DNA of 64,000 nt from Clostridiales bacterium (GTDB taxonomy: Bacteria; Bacillota; Clostridia; Peptostreptococcales; Anaerovoracaceae): contig WRMW01000007.1 of the NCBI GenBank assembly GCA_009776955.1, positions 1 to 64,000 of the forward strand, read 5' to 3'. This document shows positions 50,361 to 60,430 of the stretch, piece after piece (position 1 is the first letter of the stretch; each line of letters opens with the position of its first letter). The notes below the pieces were generated by a model. The model worked only from the letters and a program-made list of their open reading frames with translations, was not told the DNA's origin and ran no database searches. Position numbers and translations under genes: made by a program.

Positions 50361-51012
50361 ACAACGAATATTTCTTTTCGAGCCTGTTGAATACGTACGT
50401 GAATACTCCGGTCAAAACCAAATATATCGCCAGCGTCGGGATAAAAACAAGCGCGCTTGCCCTGTTTGATGATATCATCCTGGCCTGGAACGTGAGGTCG
50501 TTTAGCGCGATGATGGACACGAGCGCCGTGTCTTTCAGCACCATAATAAACTCGTTGCAAACCGGCGGTATCATGCGCCTGTACGACTGCGGTATAATGA
50601 CAAGCCTCATCGCCTGCCCGTAAGAAAGGCCAAGCGAGCGCGCCGCTTCTAGCTGTCCTTTGTCTATCGACTGTATCGCCGCCCTTATTATTTCTGCAAG
50701 ATAAGCCGCGATATTGAGGGAAAAGGTGACATACGCTGCCGTAAAACGACCCATTGTAAAGCTGTCATCGATAAGAGGCAGACCAAAATAAACGATGAAC
50801 AATTGCAACAAAAGCGGCGTACCGCGAAAGAAGAACACGTAGGCGGTCGCCGGTTTGCTGATAAGCGGGTTCTTGGATATTTTCCCTAGAGCCAGAAAGA
50901 CGCCGAGCACAAGCGCCGTACACACCGACGTAATCGTCAGTGTCAGCGTCGTGCCCGTCGCCTCAATGAGTACGGGCATCCATAGGAATATTTGGTCGAG
51001 CGATTCTTTCAT
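50353..51012 (-). CDS. Amino-acid ABC transporter permease
   Basis: [55 protein letters not shown]. Confidence 0.94.
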   Translation of the reverse strand: MKESLDQIFLWMPVLIEATGTTLTLTITSVCTALVLGVFLALGKISKNPLISKPATAYVFFFRGTPLLLQLFIVYFGLPLIDDSFTMGRFTAAYVTFSLNIAAYLAEIIRAAIQSIDKGQLEAARSLGLSYGQAMRLVIIPQSYRRMIPPVCNEFIMVLKDTALVSIIALNDLTFQARMISSNRASALVFIPTLAIYLVLTGVFTYVFNRLEKKYSLYE

Positions 51013-51861
51013 CTATTCGTTTCGTACTACGATGGACAAAGCATTTGACACATAGGGCTCAGTCAGAAGATACCTTTCCTTGCGCGGCTCCGTGATGGAC
51101 ACGGACGAAATGATGATGTCGTACTCTCCTCTTTCGAGCGCGAAGAAGATGCCGTCCCATGCGGTGTTGACAAATTCGACTTCTAGGCCAAGGAGCTCGC
51201 CGAGGCGATATGACACGTCGATATCAAAGCCTATGGGCGTACGCCCGTCTTCCGCAAGGTATTCCATTGGCGGGTAGCCCACTTCCACACCAACCAAAAG
51301 CTTGCCTTCGGCTATCGTGGTGAAGTCCATCGGGATGGTGGGCGCTGACGAAGGGTTGCGAAGCCCTGCCGTGAAATCCTCGCCGAAATGCTCCACCGCG
51401 ATCCTGGACATGGAACCGTCAAAGAACATGGTATCAAGAGCCGCCTCGACAGCCGCAAGAAGAGCGGTTGACTCTTTTGCGAGGCAAAGCCCCAGAGGCT
51501 CGCCTTCATCGTTGACCCAAGCAAGCCTGTACTTGTCGCCGCCCGACAAGTAGTACCCAGCCACGACGCTGTCCACATAGACCGCATCAACGCGTTCAAG
51601 CGCAAGATCGTCAAAGCATTGCGTGACTTTCTCGTAGCGATGGACGGTAACGCCCGTCATGCCATCTTCGATCATCTCGTCGATACTGATGGCCGCCGTC
51701 GTATCGACCTGCACCGCAATCTCGTGACCCGGGAAGTCTGCCGGCGAATTGATAGCGCCTCCGCCTCCGCTTGAAGTCCCGCCGCCGCAGGCCGCCAGAA
51801 TGAGCGCCAGACATACAGCCAGTGAGATTGCAATAGTTTTCTTCATATTCATGATTCGCAT
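51013..51861 (-). CDS. Amino-acid ABC transporter substrate-binding lipoprotein with apparently circularly permuted SBP_bac_3 halves
   Basis: Lipobox LILAAC; C-half-like segment (INSPADFPGHEIAVQVDTTAA...VDAVYVDSVVAGYYL...) precedes N-half-like segment (EGKLLVGVEVGYPPMEYLAEDGRTPIGFDIDVSYRLGELLGLEVEFVNTAWDGIFFALERGEYDIIISSVSITEPRKERYLLTEPYVSNALSIVVRNE). Confidence 0.88.
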   Translation of the reverse strand: MRIMNMKKTIAISLAVCLALILAACGGGTSSGGGGAINSPADFPGHEIAVQVDTTAAISIDEMIEDGMTGVTVHRYEKVTQCFDDLALERVDAVYVDSVVAGYYLSGGDKYRLAWVNDEGEPLGLCLAKESTALLAAVEAALDTMFFDGSMSRIAVEHFGEDFTAGLRNPSSAPTIPMDFTTIAEGKLLVGVEVGYPPMEYLAEDGRTPIGFDIDVSYRLGELLGLEVEFVNTAWDGIFFALERGEYDIIISSVSITEPRKERYLLTEPYVSNALSIVVRNE

Positions 51862-51954
51862 AACCTCCTATTCAAAATTGAATTTTCATTATACCATTTA
51901 TTTAACTTTGTCCAACTTTTTTTGTAGATTAGGTTTTTGGGGATTTTCGCGTGC

Positions 51955-53610
51955 TCAAGGCCCTTGCTTACCCCATGAGCTTTTAAGACCAATTATCTGG
52001 TTAAAGACTTTGGGGGCGCCTTGCTTCGAATCTGTAAGCTTTGAGTCGGCGATATAATAGCCGTGGCGGAAAAACTGGAAGCGCTCGCCGGGAAGGGCGT
52101 GGGTGAGCGAGGGCTCTGCTTGGCATGTTTTTATGGTTACGGAGTTTTTTGCAATGGTTTGGGTGCCGTCTTCGGCTTCGTCCATCAAGTAGGAGTATTC
52201 GCGTACGGTGACGGGAACTGACGTTCGCGCGTCTACCCAATGTATCGTGCCTTTGACCTTGCGGCCCTCAAACCCTTCACCGCTCTTTGTCTCAGGGTCG
52301 TATGTACAGCGAATCTCTGTAATCTTTCCTGCGGCGTCCTTGATGACTTCACGAGCGGTTATGAAGTACGCGCCTTTGAAACGCACCTCGTTTCCGGTAA
52401 AAAGGCGGAAGTATTTTTTTGGCGGATCCTCCATAAAGTCTTCGCCGTCTATCCAAAGCTCACGCGAAAACGGCACAGCCCGCTCGCCCATTTCGGGAAT
52501 CTCGCGGTTGTTTTCCATTATGGCTTCCTCTGTAAGGTCTTCGGGGTAGTTTTCGATAACGACCTTGATGGGATCGAATACGACGTTGCGGTTTTCCACT
52601 TTTTCCTTTAGGTCCTCGCGGACAAAATGCTCAAGGAACTCTATGTCCACCGTGCTGTTCGCCTTTGCCACGCCTATTTCCTCGCAAAAGCGGCGGATGG
52701 CTTCGGGCGTGTATCCGCGCCGCCTTATCCCTGCCAAGGTCGGCATTCTGGGGTCGTCCCAGCCTTCGACCGTGCCATCGTCTACAAGTGATTTCAGATG
52801 GCGTTTGCTCATAAGCGTATGGGTAAGATTCAGGCGGGCAAACTCTATCTGGCGGGGCGGCGCAGGCCAGTCAAGAGACTCAAGCACCCATTCGTAGAGC
52901 GGCCTGTGGTCCTCAAATTCTATGGAGCAGAGCGAGTGAGTGATGTTCTCTATGGCGTCCTCGATGGGATGCGCGTAGTCGTACATCGGGTAGACGCACC
53001 ATTCGTCCCCCGTATTGTGGTGCGAAGCGTGGGCTATGCGATAGATGACCGGGTCGCGCATATTGATGTTCGGCGAGGCCATGTCTATCTTCGCCCTGAG
53101 AACCATTGCGCCGTCTGGGTGCTTGCCTTCCTTCATGTCACGGAAAAGGCGAAGGCTTTCTTCGGGCGGCCTATTTCGCCAAGGGCTTTCCTTGCCCGGT
53201 TCGGTCAGCGACCCGCGGGCGGCGCTTATCTCGTCGGCGCTTTGCTCGTCCACATAGGCGAGGCCTTTTTCGATAAGGTATTCCGCGCCCTCGTACATAC
53301 GCGGAAAATAGTCCGAGGCAAAACGCAGATCGTCCCATTTGAAGCCGAGCCAAGCCACGTCCTCTTTTATCGACTCGACGTATTCGGTGTCCTCTTTGAC
53401 CGGGTTTGTGTCGTCAAAGCGTAAGTTGCAAAGACCGCCGTACTTCTCGGCGGTCGTGAAGTTGATGCATATGGCTTTTGCATGCCCTATGTGCAGATAG
53501 CCGTTGGGCTCCGGCGGGAAGCGTGTATGAATGGGGCGGTCGTAGCGCCCGTTCTTGACATCTTCGTCAATGAAGCTGTGGATGAAATTGCTGCCCTGCG
53601 ATTCCGACAT
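51955..53610 (-). CDS. glnS: Glutaminyl-tRNA synthetase
   Basis: [40 protein letters not shown]. Confidence 0.94.
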   Translation of the reverse strand: MSESQGSNFIHSFIDEDVKNGRYDRPIHTRFPPEPNGYLHIGHAKAICINFTTAEKYGGLCNLRFDDTNPVKEDTEYVESIKEDVAWLGFKWDDLRFASDYFPRMYEGAEYLIEKGLAYVDEQSADEISAARGSLTEPGKESPWRNRPPEESLRLFRDMKEGKHPDGAMVLRAKIDMASPNINMRDPVIYRIAHASHHNTGDEWCVYPMYDYAHPIEDAIENITHSLCSIEFEDHRPLYEWVLESLDWPAPPRQIEFARLNLTHTLMSKRHLKSLVDDGTVEGWDDPRMPTLAGIRRRGYTPEAIRRFCEEIGVAKANSTVDIEFLEHFVREDLKEKVENRNVVFDPIKVVIENYPEDLTEEAIMENNREIPEMGERAVPFSRELWIDGEDFMEDPPKKYFRLFTGNEVRFKGAYFITAREVIKDAAGKITEIRCTYDPETKSGEGFEGRKVKGTIHWVDARTSVPVTVREYSYLMDEAEDGTQTIAKNSVTIKTCQAEPSLTHALPGERFQFFRHGYYIADSKLTDSKQGAPKVFNQIIGLKSSWGKQGP

Positions 53611-53618
53611 CTGCGACC

Positions 53619-54794
53619 CTATCTCTTGACGATAAGGGCAGTCCCCTGGCCGCCACCGATGCAGAGCGTGGCAAGGCCGGTCTTGGAATCCCTGCGTGCC
53701 ATTTCGTGAAGCAATGTCACAACGATGCGGGCGCCAGAAGCTCCTATGGGATGGCCGAGCGCTATGGCGCCGCCGTTGACGTTTGTCTTTTCCGGATCGA
53801 GCTTCAGCTCGTTGCCGACCACGACAGCCTGTGCTGCAAATGCCTCGTTTGCTTCGACAAGGTCAATATCGTCTATTGTCATGCCTGCTTTTTCAAGCGC
53901 CTTGCTCGAGGCGGGGATCGGGCCTGTGCCCATGATTGCGGGATCCACGCCCGCCGAAGCGTAGGACACTATGGTGGCAAGGATTTTCAGATTGTGCTTC
54001 TCGGCGTATTCTTTGGATGTCACGATGACAGCGGCTGCCCCATCGTTGATGCCCGATGAATTTGCGCCCGTTACCACGCCGTCGTCCTTGAACGCAGGCT
54101 TGAACCCTGCAAGGCCCTCGGCAGTCACGCCGGGTGTATAGTGTTCATCTGTGTCGAACATGGCGAACTCGCCCTTGCCCTTGGGTATCTCGACAGGGAC
54201 TATCTCGTCCTTGAAGCGCCCGCTCGTGATGGCCGCTTCCGCACGCTGCTGCGAACGAGCCGCATACTCGTCAACCTGCTCTCTTGTCAGCCCCCATTGC
54301 TCGACTACGTTTTCCGCCGTGATGCCCATATGGTAGCCCTCGAACGCATCGCTTAGCCCATCGGCGATCATTGCGTCGACAAGCACCGTGTCGCCATAGC
54401 GTATGCCCCATCTGGCTTTAAGAATGTAGTTTGACTGGGTCATGTTTTCGGCGCCGCCCGTCACTATCACGTCTGCGTCGCCCGCCTTGATGATCTGAGC
54501 CGCAAGGCTGATCGCCCGCATGCCCGACCCGCAGACTTTATTTAGCGTAAAAGACGGCACTTCCTTGGGTATGCCCGCATGAATCATCACCTGACGCGCC
54601 AGGTTCTGCCCAAGGCCGCTCTGTAGGACACAGCCGAAGATGCCCTCGTCAACTTCTTCGGGGCTGATGCCCGCCCTTTTCAGCGCCTCCTTGACAACAA
54701 GTGTGCCAAGCTGCGCCGCTGTTGTATTCTTCAGGCTTCTGTTGTATTTCCCTATTGGTGTGCGTACTGCGCTAACGATAACCGCTTCTCTCAT
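53619..54794 (-). CDS. thlA: Acetyl-CoA C-acetyltransferase (thiolase)
   Basis: [48 protein letters not shown]. Confidence 0.94.
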   Translation of the reverse strand: MREAVIVSAVRTPIGKYNRSLKNTTAAQLGTLVVKEALKRAGISPEEVDEGIFGCVLQSGLGQNLARQVMIHAGIPKEVPSFTLNKVCGSGMRAISLAAQIIKAGDADVIVTGGAENMTQSNYILKARWGIRYGDTVLVDAMIADGLSDAFEGYHMGITAENVVEQWGLTREQVDEYAARSQQRAEAAITSGRFKDEIVPVEIPKGKGEFAMFDTDEHYTPGVTAEGLAGFKPAFKDDGVVTGANSSGINDGAAAVIVTSKEYAEKHNLKILATIVSYASAGVDPAIMGTGPIPASSKALEKAGMTIDDIDLVEANEAFAAQAVVVGNELKLDPEKTNVNGGAIALGHPIGASGARIVVTLLHEMARRDSKTGLATLCIGGGQGTALIVKR

Positions 54795-54993
54795 TCTTCA
54801 CTCCTTTATTTGTGTTTTTCTGCTTATTCCCAGAGATTTACCTACTGATAATACGATGTTTTGGGCACGATTTCAATGTGAACCATGTAAGTTTTTATAA
54901 GTTTTTACGTGACATCGCACAAAGAGCATATTTCCCCTCGATGCTTCTATGATATTTCACAAAGGATTTGCAGCCGATGCAGTTGGTGCGGCG

Positions 54994-55998
54994 CTACTTG
55001 AGCATGACCGTGTATTTTTCGACGAACTTGACGGGGTTGTAGGAGAGCTTGGCCTTGCGAAGCCCAGGAATGCCCATGTCTTCCTCGCGGTTGATGCGCT
55101 TTACATTCGATGCCATCGCCTTGCAAAATTCGTTGTTGATGGCTTGGTAGAGGCCGCGGTACTCCGTGTTGGCCTTTTCGATATGCACAACCACGGTTCT
55201 CGTGCCGATGCGGCCGCCTATGCTGATCGCTTCGATCTTGCCGTCTATGCGTATGCAGCCGGACAGGTACCCTATATTATCCAGATTCAAAATCGCGTCA
55301 TGTATGGCGGTTTCTTCGTATTTCAGCTGCTCGCGTTCGCGTGGGTTCTGCAAATCTTTCCGCTCGTTGAACGCATGGATGAACGCCATGACGTCGTCCG
55401 CCATATCAGAGGTCATTTCGCTGTATTCATATGAATGATTTCTTTGGAAATAATTGAGGTGGTTCTTTTTGGAGTGATAGGCTCGTCCCTTGAGCTCGAT
55501 AAGGTCCTTTGTGTCGTATAGATAGTCGAAGTTTGGACGGTCTGCCTCGAACGTCAGTTCTCCGGGCATGGCTTTTTCCAGGATTTCGAGCATATGGAAC
55601 GGCACCAGCCTCATGCTGAAAGGGCTTTTGTTTGATGCGAATATCTCTCTGGCGTCCAAAATTGTCTGGCGGAGGCTTTTCGGGTCGTACTCGCCGGTTC
55701 GCGTCAAAGGGACAAACATAAACGGATTGTCGCCGTTGAAGTAGAGGTTGTCAGAGCCTGTGAGGCAAAGATATTCGCCGATCTGCTCCCAACGGAAATG
55801 GTTTATGCTTTGCCACATAAAAAGGGAGGTGTAGGTGAGGCCGCTTGCTTTGTAGTCGAAACCGTTCAGAAAGGATTCCAAAAGGGCTCTGTCTTCGAGC
55901 GTTATGCGGCCGCTGAATAGGTGCACGGGAGGGGGGGGCTCAATGGGAGCGGATGTCGTAATGGGAAGGGGGGTGATTTCCATTATTTTCCATTCCAT
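54994..55998 (-). CDS. DUF2156 / phosphatidylglycerol lysyltransferase C-terminal-like protein
   Basis: KGRAYHSKKNHLNYFQRNHSYEY, VHIEKANTEYRGLYQAINNEFCK, NREEDMGIPGLRKAKLSYNPVKFVEKY. Confidence 0.8.
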   Translation of the reverse strand: MEWKIMEITPLPITTSAPIEPPPPVHLFSGRITLEDRALLESFLNGFDYKASGLTYTSLFMWQSINHFRWEQIGEYLCLTGSDNLYFNGDNPFMFVPLTRTGEYDPKSLRQTILDAREIFASNKSPFSMRLVPFHMLEILEKAMPGELTFEADRPNFDYLYDTKDLIELKGRAYHSKKNHLNYFQRNHSYEYSEMTSDMADDVMAFIHAFNERKDLQNPREREQLKYEETAIHDAILNLDNIGYLSGCIRIDGKIEAISIGGRIGTRTVVVHIEKANTEYRGLYQAINNEFCKAMASNVKRINREEDMGIPGLRKAKLSYNPVKFVEKYTVMLK

Positions 55999-56873
55999 AT
56001 ATTGCGGAGGGAGTCGAGGCTGCGGTGGGCCGTCAGGTCGAAGTGCAAGGGGGTAATGGTCGCATAGCCAAGCCCGTTCGCGATGATGTCGCTCTCGTCA
56101 GGGGCGGATTCGCCAATTATCTGCGGCGCACCCGAATAGTGGTAGCCCGTGCGGCCTTCGCCGTCCGTCTGCTCATGGAACCATTCATCGTATGCGCGAT
56201 AGGAGAGCGGGCAGACCTTGGGGCCTTTGATTTCATCTGGCGGCAGGTCGGGCACGTTCACGTTGAGGATAACGTGCGGCTCGTGGATGAAATGGATGTC
56301 GAGCGATTTTGGGTCTTTGGCTATTCGTTTTGAGAAAGGCTCGGAGCGGGCGATTTTTTGCGCCAGTTCCATGGCTTTGCCGAAGTTGGTGGGCGTGCGG
56401 TGGAACGACAGGTTTGAGCTGATGGACATCGCTGCCGCCGGCAGCCCGCAGAGCGCCCCTTCGACGGCCGCCGAGACCGTACCGGAATACAGCGTGTCCG
56501 TGCCGAGGTTCATGCCGTGGTTGAAGCCGGAAAATACCATGTCTATTTCGACGCCCCGGTCGCGGTAAATCTCTATACCTATCTTGACGCAATCGGCGGG
56601 CGTGCCTTCCATGGCGATGGCATGCTTCGCCTCGGGAAAAGGGACGTCCTCGATGTTGACGAGGCGACCGATGGTGATGCCGTGCCCGCTTGCGCTCTTT
56701 TGCGTATGGGGGGCACAGATGTATACGTCGCCGACTTCGGAGAGGGCTTTCGCAAGCTTGTGCATGCCGAGGGCGTCAATGCCATCGTCATTCACGACCA
56801 GGATGTTTTTGCCGTGGTTTGTGCTTTTGCCGTGGTTTGTGCTTTTGATATGTTCAGGTGTACCTATGTCCAT
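55983..56873 (-). CDS. surE: 5'/3'-nucleotidase SurE
   Basis: ILVVNDDGIDALGM, APHTQKSASGHGIT, VFSGFNHGMNLGTDTLYSGTVSAAVEG. Confidence 0.92.
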   Translation of the reverse strand: MDIGTPEHIKSTNHGKSTNHGKNILVVNDDGIDALGMHKLAKALSEVGDVYICAPHTQKSASGHGITIGRLVNIEDVPFPEAKHAIAMEGTPADCVKIGIEIYRDRGVEIDMVFSGFNHGMNLGTDTLYSGTVSAAVEGALCGLPAAAMSISSNLSFHRTPTNFGKAMELAQKIARSEPFSKRIAKDPKSLDIHFIHEPHVILNVNVPDLPPDEIKGPKVCPLSYRAYDEWFHEQTDGEGRTGYHYSGAPQIIGESAPDESDIIANGLGYATITPLHFDLTAHRSLDSLRNIWNGK

Positions 56874-57002
56874 CGTTTGATTTTAACAGAAGGGGGGAAG
56901 GTTGGCTAGGGGGCGTTGCGAGTTGGGTGGGGACGATGTATGATATAGGTGATATACGACATGGTAACAATGGTGGCAGCAAGGTGAAAGGAGATATGCA
57001 GC

Positions 57003-57785
57003 ATGAAAGATTATTCTACATTGGTGTTTGAGCAAAAGGGCAGGATCGGCATTGTGAAGGTCAACAGGCCAGAGGCGCTGAACGCGCTTAATGCGACCGT
57101 GCTTGAGGAGCTTTCCGATATTTTCGGGGAAATCGAGGCGGACGATTCCATCGGGATCGCGATCTTGACGGGCGAAGGGCGCGCGTTTGTTGCGGGCGCC
57201 GACATCGCGGCGATGAAGGAAATGAGCGCGCTTGAGGGGCGGGCCTTTATGATCAAGGGGCAGGCGGTGATGAACAAGATTGAGGGGTTGAGCAAGCCTG
57301 TCATCGCGGCGGTAAACGGGTTTGCCTTGGGCGGTGGCTGCGAGCTTGCGATGGCCTGCGACTTCCGCTTCGCTTCGGACAAGGCTAAGTTTGGGCAGCC
57401 AGAGGTCAACCTTGGAATCATCCCTGGTTTTGGTGGTACGCAGCGCCTGCCGCGTCTTGTCGGCAAGGGGATGGCGAAGATGCTTATTTTCAGCGCCGAA
57501 ATGATAGGCGGCGAGGAAGCGAAGGCGATAGGTTTGGCAGAGAAAGTATTCCCGGCGGATGAACTGATGGCGGAAACGGAGAAGTTTGCGGAGCTTATTC
57601 TGTCGAAAGCGCCCATAGCCGTTTCGCTCGCCAAGGCAGCGATCAACAATGGCGTGAACGTCGATTTGCTTACAGGCGTGAACTTCGAGGCGGAGGCTTC
57701 GGTTGCGCCGTTTGGGTCGGAGGATCGGCAAGAGGGCATGGGGGCGTTTTTGGAGAAGCGGGCTGCGGGGTTTGCGAATAAGTGA
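57003..57785 (+). CDS. Enoyl-CoA hydratase/crotonase
   Basis: VKVNRPEALNALNATVLEEL, AFVAGADIAAM, GGGCELAMACDFRFAS. Confidence 0.93.
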   Translation: MKDYSTLVFEQKGRIGIVKVNRPEALNALNATVLEELSDIFGEIEADDSIGIAILTGEGRAFVAGADIAAMKEMSALEGRAFMIKGQAVMNKIEGLSKPVIAAVNGFALGGGCELAMACDFRFASDKAKFGQPEVNLGIIPGFGGTQRLPRLVGKGMAKMLIFSAEMIGGEEAKAIGLAEKVFPADELMAETEKFAELILSKAPIAVSLAKAAINNGVNVDLLTGVNFEAEASVAPFGSEDRQEGMGAFLEKRAAGFANK

Positions 57786-57875
57786 TGGCGTAGGATGTAC
57801 GTTTGTTGTGTACGCCGACGGTCTTGGTGCCGGTATGATTAGCAGCGGCACGCAATTCCGCAGTGTACATCTGTT

Positions 57876-58054
57876 GTGTACGCCGATAGTCTCGACTTTG
57901 GTGCGGCTCGCCCCGACTGGTCCTCTACGATTTGCCGGTGCTCGACTGCAGGTTCAGAGAATAGTAAGTGTGACGGAGCCATTGTGGCCTCGCAATGCAA
58001 ATCTAGGGAGGACAGTCGGCTGCGAGCCGCAAGGAACGGACTGTCGGCGTACAC
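57876..58054. repeat. MITE-like palindromic element with ~58-60-bp imperfect terminal inverted repeats
   Basis: Left arm 57876-57935 (GTGTACGCCGATAGTCTCGACTTTGGTGCGGCTCGCCCCGACTGGTCCTCTACGATTTGC) matches the reverse complement of right arm 57997-58054. Confidence 0.75.
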
Positions 58055-58099
58055 TCGTAAGTGGTTATTGTGCATAGGTCTGTTGCAAAGTGTGAGAGT

Positions 58100-59143
58100 G
58101 TGATTGTTGACAGGTGGATTGCGGAGAAGATAGGGCTGGCGTCGAGGGAGGGGCTTGGGCGTGAGGCGCTTGAGGCGTGGCAGCTTGAGAGGCTGCGCGA
58201 GACTGTTGGGTTGGCGGTCGAGCGCAGCTCTTTTTATCGGGAAAAGTTGGGGGGGGGTGTCGGCGGAGGCGGGGAGCCAGGTGGGGCATCGCTGCAGGGC
58301 GAGCTCGCGAGGCTTCCGTTTACGATGCCGAGCGAGCTCGCGGAACATGGGGCGGCTATGGTCTGCGTCCCTGCTTCGCAGGTGAGCCGCATCGTGACTC
58401 TGCAAGCTACGTCGGGTACGACCGGGCCGCCTAAGCGCGTATGGTTCACAGAGGCGGATCAGGAGCTTATGGTCGACTATATCCACCACGGGCTGAGGGT
58501 GATGACAGGGCCGCAGGACGTCTTTTTGGTGCTGATGCCTTGCGAGCGGCCTGGGTCGGTCGGTGACCTTGTGGCGATAGGCGTTGAACGCATAGGCTCG
58601 CGTGCCATCCGCATAGGGGCTATCCCGCAGGACGGAAGCCGCGACAGTGAGATAATTGAGCTGATGCGGCGCGAGCGGGTGAGCACGGGGCTTGCGACGG
58701 GGGCCACCGCCGTGCGCCTCGCTGCGTTGAGCGCCGCCGACCCCGAAATAAAAACCAATATGCGTACCATCCTTCTCTCGGCGCAGTACGTGTCCGAAGC
58801 GGACAAAAAAACCATAGAGAGCTCATGGGGCTGCACGGTCTACGAACACTACGGCATGACAGAAATGGGGCTCGGCGGCGCGATGGCTTGCGAGGCGCGC
58901 TTAGGTTATCACCCTCGTGAGGCCGACCTGCTCTTTGAGATAATAAACCCCGACACAGGCGAGCCCCTGCCCGAAGGCGAATACGGCGAAATAGTCTTTA
59001 CCACCTTGACGCGACGGGCGATGCCGTTCATCCGTTACCGCACGGGGGACTTCAGCCGGTGGCTGCCGGAGCTATGTCCCTGCGGCAGCATCCTAAAGCG
59101 CCTCGACAAAGTCGGCGACCGCGCTGAACGAAAGAGTTATTGA
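58100..59143 (+). CDS. AMP-dependent CoA ligase (PaaK-like adenylate-forming enzyme)
   Basis: TLQATSGTTGPPKRVWFT, YEHYGMTEMGLGGAMAC, RYRTGDFSRWLPELCPCGSILKRLDKVGDR; start uncertain. Confidence 0.85.
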   Translation: MIVDRWIAEKIGLASREGLGREALEAWQLERLRETVGLAVERSSFYREKLGGGVGGGGEPGGASLQGELARLPFTMPSELAEHGAAMVCVPASQVSRIVTLQATSGTTGPPKRVWFTEADQELMVDYIHHGLRVMTGPQDVFLVLMPCERPGSVGDLVAIGVERIGSRAIRIGAIPQDGSRDSEIIELMRRERVSTGLATGATAVRLAALSAADPEIKTNMRTILLSAQYVSEADKKTIESSWGCTVYEHYGMTEMGLGGAMACEARLGYHPREADLLFEIINPDTGEPLPEGEYGEIVFTTLTRRAMPFIRYRTGDFSRWLPELCPCGSILKRLDKVGDRAERKSY

Positions 59144-59145
59144 CT

Positions 59146-59805
59146 ATGGATATGTGGATAAAACCCATGGATAAGTCCAGAGATTACACAGCTGTCGTGA
59201 TAGCAGCAGGCCTCTCGTCACGGATGAACGGCTTCAAGCCGCTGCTCGACATCGGAGGAAAGCCCGCACTTTTCCGCCTGCTCGATACGATACAGGCCGC
59301 AAATATTAAACATGCCTTCATCGTGACAGGGTACGGACACACCGCGATCGAGGATGCCATGCTCCGTTACGGCAGCCCTCAAGTTACCACCCTACACAAT
59401 GAAGATTATGAGAGCGGGATGTTCAGCTCTGTACAGGCGGGCATCCGCCACATATCCAAAACTTATAAAACCGACGCTTTGCTCTTTCCCGTGGACGTGC
59501 CGCTTGTCGCCGCCCATACCATCGTAGGATTGATTGAGGCGTATGAGAGCGACGTCACGCATACAGGGGCCGGACACTTCGCCGTCCCCGTCCACAAGGG
59601 CAGAAACGGCCACCCATTATTGATCCCAAAAAACCATTATTCCGAAATAATCGACTACAATGGCGACGGCGGCCTTAAAGCCATCCGCAACAAATACGAC
59701 GCAGGCATGGTAAGATATGAAGCGGAGGACATGGGCTGCGTCCTCGACATGGACACCCAGGAGGATTATGAGAAAATTCTTGAATACCACAAAGAAAGCG
59801 CCTGA
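59146..59805 (+). CDS. NTP transferase (MobA-like)
   Basis: VVIAAGLSSRMNGFKPLLDIGGKPALF, LFPVDVPLVAAHT. Confidence 0.88.
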   Translation: MDMWIKPMDKSRDYTAVVIAAGLSSRMNGFKPLLDIGGKPALFRLLDTIQAANIKHAFIVTGYGHTAIEDAMLRYGSPQVTTLHNEDYESGMFSSVQAGIRHISKTYKTDALLFPVDVPLVAAHTIVGLIEAYESDVTHTGAGHFAVPVHKGRNGHPLLIPKNHYSEIIDYNGDGGLKAIRNKYDAGMVRYEAEDMGCVLDMDTQEDYEKILEYHKESA

Positions 59806-60430
59806 CCCCCGCATTTTTCTTGTGCGGCACGGCAAACCCGAGCAACACAGCGGGAAGATTTTTCTCGGCCAGCTTGACGTGCCGCTCTCGTACAAAGGCA
59901 GGCATGAGGCCTCTCTTGCCGGGCGTGCGCTCGTAGCCAGCGGTGCATGTGCGAATCGCATATACACAAGCGACCTTATGCGCGCCAAGGAAACGGCGGA
60001 CATCATAGCCGAGGAGCTTGGCGGTCTTACCGTCGTGCCCGACAAGCTTTTCCGCGAAATGGCTATGGGCGCTTGGGACGGCGAGCTTATCGAGGACATC
60101 AAAAAAAAGTTTCCGGAAGAATACGCCAAGCGCGGGGATGACCTGCGTAATTACCGCGTGCCTGGCGGCGAAAGCTTTTACGATCTCAGGGGGCGTGTCA
60201 CACGCGAGTTTTACCGCATATTTGAAAGCGACATCCTTGGCGTGGCGGGCAGCCCAGACGAAAGCCCCTGCGACCTTATAATAGTCGCGCACCTCGGCGT
60301 CGTGACAGCCCTGACGGAAGAACTTGACCCAGAAAAGTACCCGCCGGGCGAGCCCAAATTTTTCGACACCGGCTCCGTGACGATGTGCAAGGTTCCAGAC
60401 TGGCTGTGGTCTGGCGGGAGTCCGCAATGA
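59768..60430 (+). CDS. Histidine phosphatase family protein
   Basis: IFLVRHGKPEQHSGKIFLGQLDVPLSYKGRHEA, YTSDLMRAKETA; ATG after AGGAGG. Confidence 0.9.
   Translation: MRKFLNTTKKAPDPRIFLVRHGKPEQHSGKIFLGQLDVPLSYKGRHEASLAGRALVASGACANRIYTSDLMRAKETADIIAEELGGLTVVPDKLFREMAMGAWDGELIEDIKKKFPEEYAKRGDDLRNYRVPGGESFYDLRGRVTREFYRIFESDILGVAGSPDESPCDLIIVAHLGVVTALTEELDPEKYPPGEPKFFDTGSVTMCKVPDWLWSGGSPQ

Noticed and set aside
56883-57851. 322-aa minus-strand ORF opposite the crotonase gene
   Set aside because: Crotonase on the plus strand has clear family motifs; this is a mirror ORF
57839-58489. 216-aa minus-strand ORF over the palindromic element
   Set aside because: Spans the inverted repeat and the start of the CoA ligase gene; no protein-like motifs
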